A model generated the notes under the pieces. That model saw nothing but the letters and a program-made list of their open reading frames with translations. It was not told where the DNA came from and searched no databases. 64,000 nt of DNA from Bemisia tabaci (Eukaryota > Arthropoda > Insecta > Hemiptera > Aleyrodidae): the NCBI RefSeq assembly GCF_918797505.1, contig NC_092799.1:14222295-14286294 (forward strand), read 5' to 3'. Below, piece after piece: positions 30,494-40,283 of this stretch. Position numbers and translations under genes: made by a program. Each line of letters begins with the position of its first letter. Position 1 is the first letter of the stretch.

Positions 30494-33400
30494 GTCAAGA
30501 TTAACCCTCCAAATATCGTATATCTCAACATGAACCAAGTCCATGCTTTGCACTGTCGTGCTAAGGAAGAACGCCGTATGAACATTCGAGAGTTGCCCAA
30601 TTTCCCCCGATAAAACATGTATTTTTGACAACATTCATGTATACTTTTCCTTGAAATTTTCAGATATTTTAGATGGAATTGCGTACAAAATTGTCTGAAA
30701 ATTTTGGAAATAATATTCGCAATGTTCCCAGTAAATCCGGATTTTATCAGAGAAAACTTGGCAACATCTGAAGGTTCATACGGCGTTCTTCCTTAGCACG
30801 GCAGAATAAGTCTCTATTTATCACAAGTAACGTCTTCTTCGCGATTCGGGAAGGAGCAATGCGCAGCGACGCTCGGCAACGCTAATGTGAAAGATGCCAA
30901 AGCGCCTTCAATTTTTAGTTATGCAACACGGGCATCCCTCCGACACGAATAGTTGCATCAAAGCGCCTTACGCCTCCTGATCGCATCGGTTGTTGTAGAA
31001 CGACGGATACGAACGGAACGGAAATAATATTCGCAATGTTTCCAGTAAATCCGGTTTTTATCGGAGGAGACTTGCAACGTCTAGTCTGGAGGCTCATACG
31101 GCGTTTTTACTTAGCACGGCTAAGCACGCATGTGACAGGCGTCAATTCGTCACTCTTCTGACGTAAGGGCGTATCTCTACTTCCGGATGAACCGCGGAAA
31201 GCATAGAGTTCTACGGGGCACAAGGCTCAAACGTAAATTGTGATGCGCCCTTACGTCAGAGGAACGAAGGATTGAGCACGTAATTAAGCACTACAATCTG
31301 TATTCCCGAATCAAAATTTTATGTGGCAACGGTGGACGCAATAGAAATTTTAGAATCCCGCTCAAATTAGAAGATAAAAGTTCTTGATTAAGTTAATTCA
31401 AATTCCCCGCTCACAAAAAAACGATAATAATAATAAAAATAAGAAAACACCCGAGTCGAATCAAGCACTTCACTCTATATCAATGGCCGAAGTGCGAAAC
31501 AACTTATCTCCATTGCGGTGTTTCAAAATTGTCGCTTTTATTTTACATTTTCAAAGAGATACAAGCCAACTTCTTGGCTTGAAATTTACAGGGAATAGTC
31601 TGCTGTCAGAGAAGGAAATGATCAAGAAATTGCATCGACTAGTTTTATTGAGACAAATATAGAATGGCAGAAAGTCTACAATATCGCAAACGGAGATACG
31701 CGTTTTCACAATTTGGTCATCAATATGAAACCAAATATAAAGTCATCTTTCATAGCAGAACTACGGATGAAGCCACCGAGTATTTTCATACTGATGAAGC
31801 AATGCAGAGCCAAACCGCTTTATTTTCATGCTAGCATCATCTTCTTGCAGGGTTTTCGACAAGTATGACAACTTGGTTGCCTGTCAACTCAAATTTTTGG
31901 CGCCTGAATCTCAAGGACCAGATGCAAGGCAGTACAAACAGTCACTTTAAAATATACAATAGACTATTGGACGCCCGGAAAACCGACACAATGCTTTACG
32001 GCGATTTGGAAACTTACGTTCTATCGAAATGGATTTTTGCTTTTGTCCGGTATGGAAATAGTCCAGAATCCAGGACCCATAAACATTTATTTGTTCTCAG
32101 CTTAACGCACTTAACAACGTCCATGGAGCAATCTGAAAATGTTCCAATACTCATTTTTAGTGAATTTTAATAATTTCCCTGGTTACAAATCCTCTGCAAG
32201 GATCCAATTTGAACACAAATCGTAATGCAAGTTCTATTCTGCTCTTATTTCTGATACTACATCGGACACGTTTTTGAACATATCTAGGCTTTAATACAAA
32301 GAAAACTGCAAGGGATCCTAGAGAAAAGAAACCGTTCATTGGATGGTCGGAGATGCGCCTCAATTTTCCATTGTACTTTCTTGTAAAAGAAATACTTTTA
32401 ATGATGCTCAAATAATCTTCATTCTTCAAAACTTAAGAAGAACGAAAATATCTTCAATGATCACCTCGGCAGTGTTTTACTGTTATGACGGTTCATTGCA
32501 GACTCTCTCTCTGGAAACTAACTTGCTTACTCCGTCCCTCAAAATCCGGGTAAAGTAACGAGAGTGGACCACATGGATTACATTTTACACTAAGGAACCA
32601 CTTATGTTGGCCCATTTTATAGACAACATACATACCATTGGCTTCCCTATGCAGATATGTTTTTTTATTGGATAGAGCTAGAGATAGTGGTTCCTTATTA
32701 CAAAATGTAATCCATCACAATCCAGTAAGACAGTAGAGAAGATTATTGAAGATAATTTTGTACTTCTCATGATGATTTGATGATATTGAGTGCTCATTTA
32801 TGCGATGGAAATTCTAATTAATTTTCATTGCTTTTTGTTTAGGCGACTAGAGGGAAGTGATACCTATGTTGTGGTCGTCAATTTGGGTAGTGACTCAAAA
32901 CCAATCGATCTGCTGGCATTCATGAGCGACCTCCCTAACGTCTTAACGGTCCACACGAGCAGCGTTAATAGTCAATACGTGCCGAAGTAAGTTCGACACC
33001 GATTAAAAAGTAACGCACAACTTCATGAGCGATTTTGATGCCACTCGCATTCCGATGCAAAAGTTGGCGAGGTCTCGTACTGCCGTGCTAAGGAAGAACA
33101 CCGTATGAACATTCCAGAGTTGCCAAATTACCTTCGATAGAATGTTTATTTATGAGGAAAATTATGAATATTTTTCCTTGAAATTTTCAGACGTTTTAGG
33201 TCAAATTACGAACAAAATTATTTGAGAAATTGGTCGACAAATATTCAAACGTTTCCCTGAAAATTAGTGATTTGCCAACGGAAATTTGGCAACGCCTGAA
33301 GGCTCATACGGCGTTCTTCCTCAACACGGCAGCGTGGAAGCATGTGCGTGGCTCCGTCGTGGAACGAACAATGCCTTACATTGAGATCACTTTCACGAAA

Positions 33401-34662
33401 TTATCGCTGAAACTTTAAAGCTCTAAACGGGTCTCCCTACGCGCGGAGGTGAAGCGGAAAAACCTCGTAAGTCCACTGGAGATCCTATGTGGATCCGGGG
33501 GTTTTGTTTAACTCCGCGGGAAAGTCGTTAACTTCTGACGTAAACCTCGATGTTTCGTTAGGAACAAAGTTTGGACTGCAGATGGAGGATTAGTTTCCGG
33601 CTGAGACATCTCATAAATTTGAAATTAAACTCGAAAGTTTCGTCAAAATTCCACCCGAGCATTATTCAAATTTTAAGCGCGTGATTTTCAATGATACCGG
33701 AAGCACTTTGAAGATGAGTGGAACTGGAGGGAAGGTTGGTATGACTCCATGACAATGTTTTCAAATTCACGATTGAAGCCTACTTATTAATAATTTCAAC
33801 GGAAAGCTCCTTCTACGGGATGTTAATGAGTGATGCAATATAATTTTCCGAATTCTTAGCCCCCTCTTTCCTTGTGACTTAAGTGAATCACATACTCAGA
33901 CCCATCTACTAAAAAGTACACCAGAATAACTTAGCGCTGAGTAAAACCCTACCTCTCATTACCTCAATTTGTCTAATGGAATATATTCTTGCAAAACTTT
34001 ATCATGCGTAATTTTCACCGTCTTAAGCGAGGATTTTTACATGACACGTAATTCAAGTGCTTTTTCCCCTAAAAATGCTTGATATTAATAATAAGCACGA
34101 AACAGACAGATATGTAGACTCAAATTCTCTTGTGCCTTTTTCTTCAAGGTGTTTGAAATGTAATACGCTTAAATTTTCACAAAATTATGTAGAGGGACAG
34201 TTCTGTGAAATATCCGTGATTCAATGAGTTAATTGAACCGTATTGAAGACAAGTGATTTAGACTCAATGTATACAGTTACGGTGAAATTAGAAATGTATT
34301 ACTAGACATCTCCAAATAATAAAAAATAATAGTTGATATTAGATTGAAGAACGTCATTTTTGAAATGCAAATATTTAGTAGATTCGCTCTTTTTTCCATA
34401 TCTTAATATTAACAAATCACATTTCATCTATGACATCCATGTTTCCATTAATTTACCACTCTAAGCAGAGTTTTTTTCCCTCCACAGCGAGAAATTATCG
34501 GCAAATGAGTTTTTTATGCGCCCAAAATCGTCTCTTCTCTTGACAACCGCAAAGGAAGTAGCACCTCCCACGTATAAGGATTCTGTGAATGGATGCATCA
34601 AAATACAAACCGTCTCTTTCGAACTATTACTGGCTATCTTGTTCAGTAAATTTTTCTTCTGA
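30238..34662 (+). CDS. alpha-glucosidase (GH13 maltase/sucrase family), last four exons; 5' part missing
   Basis: Four exons (30238-30493, 31851-32049, 32843-32986, 34488-34662) join in frame to 257 codons plus TGA. They encode the C-terminal part of an insect alpha-glucosidase, which hydrolyses alpha-1,4 glucosides and sucrose, usually at the gut surface or secreted. The order of motifs is typical: GNHDNHR with the third catalytic-site Asp, YYGDEIGM, RTPMQWD, GFST..TWLPVN, then the beta-sheet domain. The nucleophile Asp and acid/base Glu lie in exons not present here; the 28397-28896 gap is one place they could be. The protein ends in a hydrophobic tail (FELLLAILFSKFFF), which might be a GPI-anchor signal or membrane tail. 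All introns carry MITEs. Family assignment is firm; substrate and gene identity are not. Confidence 0.93.
30553..30804. mobile_element. MITE family A, copy 8, in alpha-glucosidase intron
   Basis: CTGTCGTGCTAAGGAAG to CCTTAGCACGGCAG, lying 59 bases after the exon donor. Flanks TGCA and AATA show no duplication. Non-coding. Confidence 0.93.
30895..30975 (+). repeat. core C repeat in alpha-glucosidase intron
   Basis: AAAGCGCCTTCAATTTTTAG, then ATGCAACACGGGCATCC, then ACGAATAGTTGCATC and GCGCC. Flanks differ from those of other copies. Confidence 0.75.
31018..31121. mobile_element. MITE family A, copy 9 (right fragment)
   Basis: Starts inside the element (GGAAATAATATTCGCAATG) and ends TTTTTACTTAGCACGGCTA. 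A short internal stretch (GTCTAGTCTGGAGG) deviates from other copies. Confidence 0.75.
31148..31269. mobile_element. family G element in alpha-glucosidase intron
   Basis: CTCTTCTGACGTAAGGGCG at the left is the inverted match of CGCCCTTACGTCAGAGG at the right. The interior is AAGCATAGAGTTCTACGGGG. About 122 bp and the best preserved copy. Confidence 0.85.
31484..31719. mobile_element. family E MITE (subfamily 2), duplication TCAA
   Basis: TGGCCGAAGTGCGAAACAAC to CGCGTTTTCACAATTTGGTCA, flanked by TCAA at 31480-31483 and 31720-31723. About 236 bp in the alpha-glucosidase intron. The 92-codon frame over it is not a gene. Confidence 0.85.
31851..32049 (+). CDS. alpha-glucosidase exon, TWLPVN segment
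   Basis: Acceptor CTTCTTGCAG, donor GTCCG|GTATGG. The first two bases complete Gly. The sequence then reads FSTSMTTWLPVNSNF, matching the conserved family segment at the end of the catalytic barrel, and continues to NSHFKIYNRLLDARKTDTML and YGDLETYVLSKWIFAFVR, the start of the C-terminal beta domain. Confidence 0.95.
32050..32574. other. intron sequence, nothing specific
   Basis: AT-rich intron part with unsupported open frames on both strands (32157-32429 minus, 32343-32558 plus). Confidence 0.5.
32575..32713. mobile_element. family J MITE in alpha-glucosidase intron
   Basis: GGATTACATTTTACACTAAG at the left and TTATTACAAAATGTAATCC at the right, then inner AACCAC and GTGGTT also inverted. 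It has the same layout as 54677-54813, including CCCTATGCA and ATATGTTTTTTT in the middle. Confidence 0.75.
32843..32986 (+). CDS. alpha-glucosidase exon, beta-domain segment
   Basis: Acceptor CTTTTTGTTTAG, donor CCGAA|GTAAGT. Starts with the last base of an Arg codon and reads RLEGSDTYVVVVNLGSDS then KPIDL and VLTVHTSSVNSQYVP, standard for the C-terminal beta domain of this family. It ends with two bases of a codon completed by C at 34488 (Asn). Confidence 0.94.
33080..33332. mobile_element. MITE family A, copy 10, in alpha-glucosidase intron
   Basis: CTGCCGTGCTAAGGAAG to CCTCAACACGGCAG. Flanks CGTA and CGTG probably represent a 4-bp duplication with one change. Confidence 0.9.
33333..34487. 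other. intron sequence, nothing specific
   Basis: Over 1.1 kb of the last alpha-glucosidase intron; no repeat or alternative exon recognised. Confidence 0.5.
34488..34662 (+). CDS. alpha-glucosidase terminal exon with hydrophobic tail
   Basis: Acceptor TTTCCCTCCACAG. One base completes Asn, then the frame reads EKLSANEFFMRPKSSLLLTT and, after a hydrophilic linker (AKEVAPPTYKDSVNG), ends CIKIQTVSFELLLAILFSKF and FF, TGA. FFMRPKSSLLL sits where relatives carry a LRPYEALVL-type final strand. The phase fits the previous exon exactly and its other frames fail, so I am confident of the join. The last ~14 residues are hydrophobic, which could be a GPI-attachment signal as reported for some insect gut alpha-glucosidases. 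This is inference. No AATAAA follows closely; AATATA is near 34697. Confidence 0.85.
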
Positions 34663-34838
34663 GCAATTTATGACCACAAACTGTGAAATATTGTAAATAT
34701 AACTTTTCAAAACGTCCGTTCTTGAATTTTAATTACACAAACACCGTAGATCCTTTGAGCAATCCTTAGTCGCAAATACGTATTGAATTTACGTATTGAA
34801 TTGATACGTATTGAATTGAACAACCAGTGCAAATGCGC
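34663..34838. other. 3' flank of alpha-glucosidase
   Basis: AT-rich, with a threefold TACGTATTGAATT word at about 34776-34817. Likely contains the transcript end, but no strong polyadenylation signal is seen. Confidence 0.4.
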
Positions 34839-35031
34839 GTCACACGGACTGATGGAAGCAAGGTGGAAGAACCCAATGGTGTCACTACCGCGGTGGATGA
34901 CGTCAAAAATCGGACTTTTCCAAGGACGATATCGTTGAAAGTTGCCGTTTGGACAGTTCCTATTATTTTTAGCTGATCTACAAGAATCAAGCATCAAAAC
35001 ATGATTCTGTGACCTGCGCAACTGACCCATT
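34839..35031 (-). repeat. family P repeat, copy 1
   Basis: On the minus strand: GAATGGGTCAGTTGCGCAGG, TGTTTTGATGCTTGATTCTT, TTTTTGACGTCATCCACCGC and GGTAGTGACACC, in the same order as 56092-56290 on the plus strand. The 107- and 74-codon frames here are not conserved in the other copy. Confidence 0.8.
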
Positions 35032-38000
35032 CATACCTTGTCTAGAGGTCCATTGTCATTGTTTGCAATGTCCGAAGATCTACTGGGTCGATTTCCATTA
35101 ATTTCCGCACGTTGGCCTTTAGCATCTCTTGATGGGTCCTCTTGACTGAGATATTTTTAATCCCCCCCTCCCCCCGAAGGCTCGAATAGTCGTTTGAAAT
35201 TAGACCACGTGATGATGAGGTGAGAGCCCCCCTCCTCCGAATCTAGAGATCTAAGATCCAGAGAGTTTTTTTAGTGCATTCTCGTGTATGCTTAGCTTCA
35301 AATTCATGACCTTTCACGAGTTTACAACTTCAATATACTTAAATTGAGTCGCATATTCTCTCAATTTAACAAATGTGTATGAGTATAAGTGCAAATTCAA
35401 TCGCAGGTATTATAGTATCGAACGGCGCGATTGGTTAAATGCCAAAGTTGAAAGAACACGAGGGTCGATCCGCATGAAAATTCGGCTGATGAGAGTGCAA
35501 TCCAGCCAATTTTCCCGGAACATAATGTCTGTCTTCCATCGATACACAAAAAAGTTCAAGGGGTTCCTGGAAAAGCGATGGCGTGGGAGCCAGGGTAACT
35601 CTTTGCTTCATTCGGAATCAGTGTAAACACTTCAACAGAACGCGTTGCAATTCCAGTCCCGCGGGAGCACCGATATGCGTTCTTGTCTGTTGTCTCAGAG
35701 CATCGCACATTCCTCTTTCGCAATACGCGAACTGTTGTCGGTTCGATTGATTTCAACTTACAGACGTAAAGTGGTCTCCTAGGAAAGCTGTTAGGAGCAG
35801 GACTGCCAAAGAGATCCGTAAGTGCAAAAATGAAGTTCTGAGAAAACGGGCTCAGAAGCCTCTGACCGGAACATTTTATTGAAAGAAGCCTCAGTTCTTT
35901 GTCAAATTGCCACTAATCGTCCGGAAGACTCCTAGAAATCGTATGGATGATTAAAAATCGACCGATTTTATTTCCATTACATAAAAAGGGTATTTTTCAT
36001 TTTCATGCTAGGTTATTGTTAGGCAAGACAGCCGTAAGTGCTATCTTCTGCATGCTTTCGTGGTTGCGTTTTAGACGCACAACAAACACATTTTCAGGTT
36101 AGAAATTGGCAGAAGAAGGCGGCACTTTACTGGAAAGCACTGTTTTTATTGGCTCTCATGCATCTGCGGCTGTCTTGAAAAAAATCATGTCATTTTTTGT
36201 ACGCTTACGGCTTTCTCATGAGTCTCGTTTTCATTAAAGTAGGATGAATTTTGCTGTTTTAGCTGTCTCAGTAATTTCATCTAAAAGAGTTTAGACGAAT
36301 TTTGAAGAAAACTCGATTTCGAAAATTTTGCACTCACGGCTCTCTTCGCTATCACGGCAGAGCGGTGTAGCGTTTGTTCAAGCGCTCTTGGATTCGGTGA
36401 GTCGCCGCCTTTTTGTCCGAAAATTTAAAAATCAGTTGCATTAGTTTCTTATCATGATTCATGGTGCGTGAGCATTTTTCGAATAAGATGGGATTTGTAT
36501 AGAATTTCACGAACAATTTTCAGTCACTCTCGATTATCAAAATAAGTGCTGACAAAAATTCTGAAACGCAGTGGAGGATGTGGACCGGACTTAACAGACA
36601 CTCACCAAGTGGCGATAAGTTTCGTTCCGATAAGTGGCGTAAGTTAATCGAAAAAACCCGGTTCCTTTCGAGTTTTATTTATGTTGATAAAAATTCCAAA
36701 CTGTTAAAAAAGCCTTCAAAAACTCAAATACCATACGCACTTCCGTAACATTCATATCACGCAAAATAATTATGATGTCTCAAAGAGCATAATGTGTGCT
36801 TCATTACCGCAGGACTAAACCGTCAAAAGTGCCTTCAAAAAGTTAAATACCACATGCAAATTCACGGCGGTAGTATATTTGTATCACCAACTCGCAGCAA
36901 GTTTGAACCGAGGAAAAGGGTTTCGTAGTTTCAACTCTCCATGAAACTCAATCTTCAATGTTGAGGACAAAGTTTAACGACCATTTTCATGATGAAAATA
37001 CTTTTAATCAATTTTGAATTTTTGATAGCGGAAGATCAACGGCAAGTAAAATTCAAAATTACTCCTGATTCATGTTTTCCGAGATAAAACTTGGTGCGTC
37101 TCTGTTAAATTTAGTCCGTTTTCACTTCGTAAAACCACGAAAGGTTCAAAGAAGTAGTATGCCGAATTTTCACGCTAAAATTGTTAAATGTTCGGGAATA
37201 TAGTTTTGAAACGAATGGGAAGAGATGAGGAGAGAAAGAGAGAGAGCGATGACTAAACAATGAAAACGAGTATTCTTCACTCACTGTGTTTCCGATCTCA
37301 TACTTACTGTTACAAATGGAAGTTTTTAAGGGATATGTACTTACTGTATAGCTTGATTATCTCAAAGATCGTTCACAGGGGATGAGAAACTGAACTTTCT
37401 CAGCGGAGTGGAACTATTGTAAAAGGATGAATAGTTTTTCTTCGTGGCAACGTTGCTCTGTGCGCGTCACCCTGGCTTCCCAGAAAAAGAAGTTTTACGG
37501 TATGTAGGTTGCTTTTGATTTACAGATGTCTATTTAATACGCGTTTACATTTTCCCTCTCGCTGACTATTGTAAATAACGACTCGTATTTTTCTCCTCTC
37601 TCGGAAGCCAGACGGAGTTCCTGGAAGTCTCGTAAAAGTTGTTTTCTGAATCAAAGCGCATTGAATGCACTTTAAAAGAGCACGTGAGCTAAAGGTTAAC
37701 ATCCACGCTGAAATCAGAGAAAAGGAGGAAATGACATACCCCCACCTACATTCACCCACACATATGCCCGGATTTACGGTGTTTTTCCTCCAGAAATCTT
37801 CGAGAAACCGATTTTGAAGTAAAAGCTAAGTAAACAAAAATGAGTTTCGGAGGGGAAATGCTTTTTACATCCTCGCAAGGAAAGCACTTACACACAGTTT
37901 ACATGCATTTCTATCAATAGAAAGAATATGGCTGGTTTCCTGGTAGATACCGTGTGCGTTGGTAACATTCAAGGAGGGGAATGTCTTTATTCCTTATCAC

Positions 38001-39339
38001 GTTTTCTAAAGGCAGCATGTTTCCAACTTTCAAACTAGAAATTATTATCCACCGGTTCTTCTTTCGCAAAGCAGTTTTTGCCAAAGCCATAATAATTTTG
38101 ACAGCCTTCAATGAAATCAGAAAACCAGGTACTTAATTTTTGATCTACATTTCAGATGGTAAATGTATTTGCTTTTTTGGTATCCGTATTCTATCTATTT
38201 AGCTCTAATATTAAGGAGACTTTAGTCGTCGTTAATCTTAAAGTCGAATCTTTACATGTAAATCTTTACATGCGAATCTTAAAATTTATGTAAAACAAAT
38301 CGACTCTGAGCCTCACCTGGAGTTTGTATTTATGATGGAATTAAATGGAGTATAAACTATTCTCCAACCTCGGAAAATCGCGAATTTTGTATTGTATTTT
38401 GTTTTTAATACGGGTCAATGTGTTTTTATTTTGCACTGTATCAGAGAGTACAGATAATTTCAAAAAATTAACTAATGATAGCAAAATTTTCCTAAGGTGC
38501 TATTTCTTATATTTGTCTTATTCCAAAGAAGAGTTATTAGGTACAATCGTCATCAAAATTATGTGAGAATGCTGTTGTATATATTTGCGAGACAATTTCT
38601 GTTTCGTTGGCTAAATGCACTTTTGTAGATAACTTTGAATTATTTTAAACGTACGTGCACACCTCAAAGGACGGTCATTTTGGCCCGATGTGATGTCCCA
38701 AACTCTATTTAGAGATATAATTAATTTAATATATTGCATTCAACTCTGTTCTGCGTGCAAATTCTTGGAATACTCGCAGCCACGCTGGCTGTTTCAATAT
38801 GGTAGATGGAAACCCACTTGGTTGCAGAATTTTGCTCATAAATGGGACATCATCGACCACCTATTTCGAATTATCTCTGCATCATTATATGAAAAACATA
38901 TAATGAATTTTCCTGAAGCCCTAGCTAATTTATGAACTTTTTAAGTCACTTCACTTTGCTTTCATTTTATGGAAATATATTTTTTTTTCATGTATATATA
39001 TCATTCTAAAATACACTCCTCATTTATATAATTTTCAATTTTTCGGCGGATGAATTGTGTATAAATTTGACGGTCAAAGAGGAACATTGAAATTAGCGCA
39101 CTCAAAATTCTACGACTAACTAACCACGATATTTTTGTTTGATTCTTACGTATCAAAATAATTGATTCCGACGGATAAAACACAATAGTTCTGATAACTT
39201 TTTTGGGATGACCTCTTTCCGCCGATTGTAAAAGAACTTAAACCCTGCAACGAAATTACTGGTAGATGTATCGTCAGCTTTGATTTAGGATTGCAATCTA
39301 ATCCCCAAAAAAGAACGAAATCAAATGGATTATATCACA
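35032..39339. other. no gene confirmed in 4.3 kb
   Basis: A C-run (35162-35175), a possible but unsupported basic frame at 35375-35626 beginning after CAATCGCAG, and GAGAGA-rich sequence near 37225 stand out. A short direct duplication (GCCTTCAAAAACTCAAATAC near 36710 and GCCTTCAAAAAGTTAAATAC near 36829) is also present. A 45-codon frame at 38157 begins MVNVFAFLVSVFYLFSS after a CATTTCAG and is hydrophobic, but nothing else supports it. Confidence 0.35.
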
Positions 39340-39568
39340 CACTGGAAAAAACAAACACATTGGATCTGGAGTCCAGACTCTTGAAAACATTGACAAGAAA
39401 AAATACTCTTGATTTAATCGGATTTTTGCTTGAATCAAAACGAAATCCGCTTAAATTAAGAGGCTTGGTTCTTGATTTAAGCTAGATTCTGATTGAATCA
39501 AGAGTACTTTTTCTTGTCGATGTTTTTAAGAGTCTGGACTCTAGATACAATGTGTTTTTTTTCCAGTG
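39340..39568. mobile_element. family I MITE, copy 1
   Basis: CACTGGAAAAAACAAACACA at the left, TTTTTTTTCCAGTG at the right. Inner AGTCCAGACTCTTGAAAAC and TTTTTAAGAGTCTGGACTC are also inverted, giving TIRs of about 80 bp. AATCAAGAG-type words recur. No coding. Confidence 0.9.
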
Positions 39569-39799
39569 CATCTCTCTGGAGAAATCTAGAATCTTTTTTT
39601 AAGAGACCAGTCGCTATTGTAAAACCAAATATTGCCACCCCAAAAAGGTTTTGTCTTTTACTGAAATTTAAGAATTCGTATCTAACTTTACTCATTTAGG
39701 TAGGTGCTCCCATTCCATTGAAAGGCTAAAATTGTGGGCTCGACTCTGCACCACTGTTGGTTACATTAATTGATTAATTAAGTTGCGCTGTTTTTGCAG

Positions 39800-39908
39800 C
39801 TCGTTTCCCTCTCTTAGGCCTGTCGTTGATGAATATCGAAATGCTGCTCCCCACTCGAAACCCTCCGCGTGGCCCACTAAACTTTGTGGAAACTTAGCCG
39901 ACCCGTAA
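39800..39908 (+). CDS. possible terminal exon, unknown protein
   Basis: Good acceptor GCTGTTTTTGCAG. The frame starting one base in reads SFPSLRPVVDEYRNAAPHSK then PSAWPTKLCGNLADP and TAA. The exon is clearly GC-richer than its AT-rich surroundings, and the residues look structured (proline, tryptophan, cysteine). No upstream partner exon was found and I do not recognise the protein. It sits between two family I MITEs. Confidence 0.35.
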
Positions 39909-40052
39909 TGGAGTCTTTGTTCGATATGTGCAGCATTGTTGGCAAATTGTTGAGGCCAATCACGATGACAAAGGCTTATTGGGAGGTTATTACATTTTGC
40001 AAAATAAATTGGTTAATGGATCACACAGTCGGGCTTGGTTGGCTCCAGTTTA

Positions 40053-40283
40053 CCATGGAAAAAAAAAAGTCGCTTGGATCTAGAGACCAGACTCTTAAAA
40101 ACGTTGACTAGAAAAAATACTCTCGATTCAATAGGATTTTTGCTTGAATCAAAAGGAAATCCGCTTAAATCAAGAGGATTGGCTCTTCAAATCAAGGCAA
40201 AATCCAATCAAATCAAGAGTATATTTTCTTGTCAATGTCATTAAGAGTCTGGACTTCAGATCCAAGTGACTTTTTTTCCAGTG
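40053..40283. mobile_element. family I MITE, copy 2
   Basis: Same orientation as copy 1: CATGGAAAAAAAAAAGTCGC to GACTTTTTTTCCAGTG, with AGACTCTTAAAAACGTTGAC and TCAATGTCATTAAGAGTCTG inverted. Flanking TA on both sides is compatible with a mariner-like insertion; copy 1 lacks it. Confidence 0.88.

Noticed and set aside
30299..30634. 111-codon minus-strand frame
   Set aside because: It is the shadow of the alpha-glucosidase exon and runs into a MITE.
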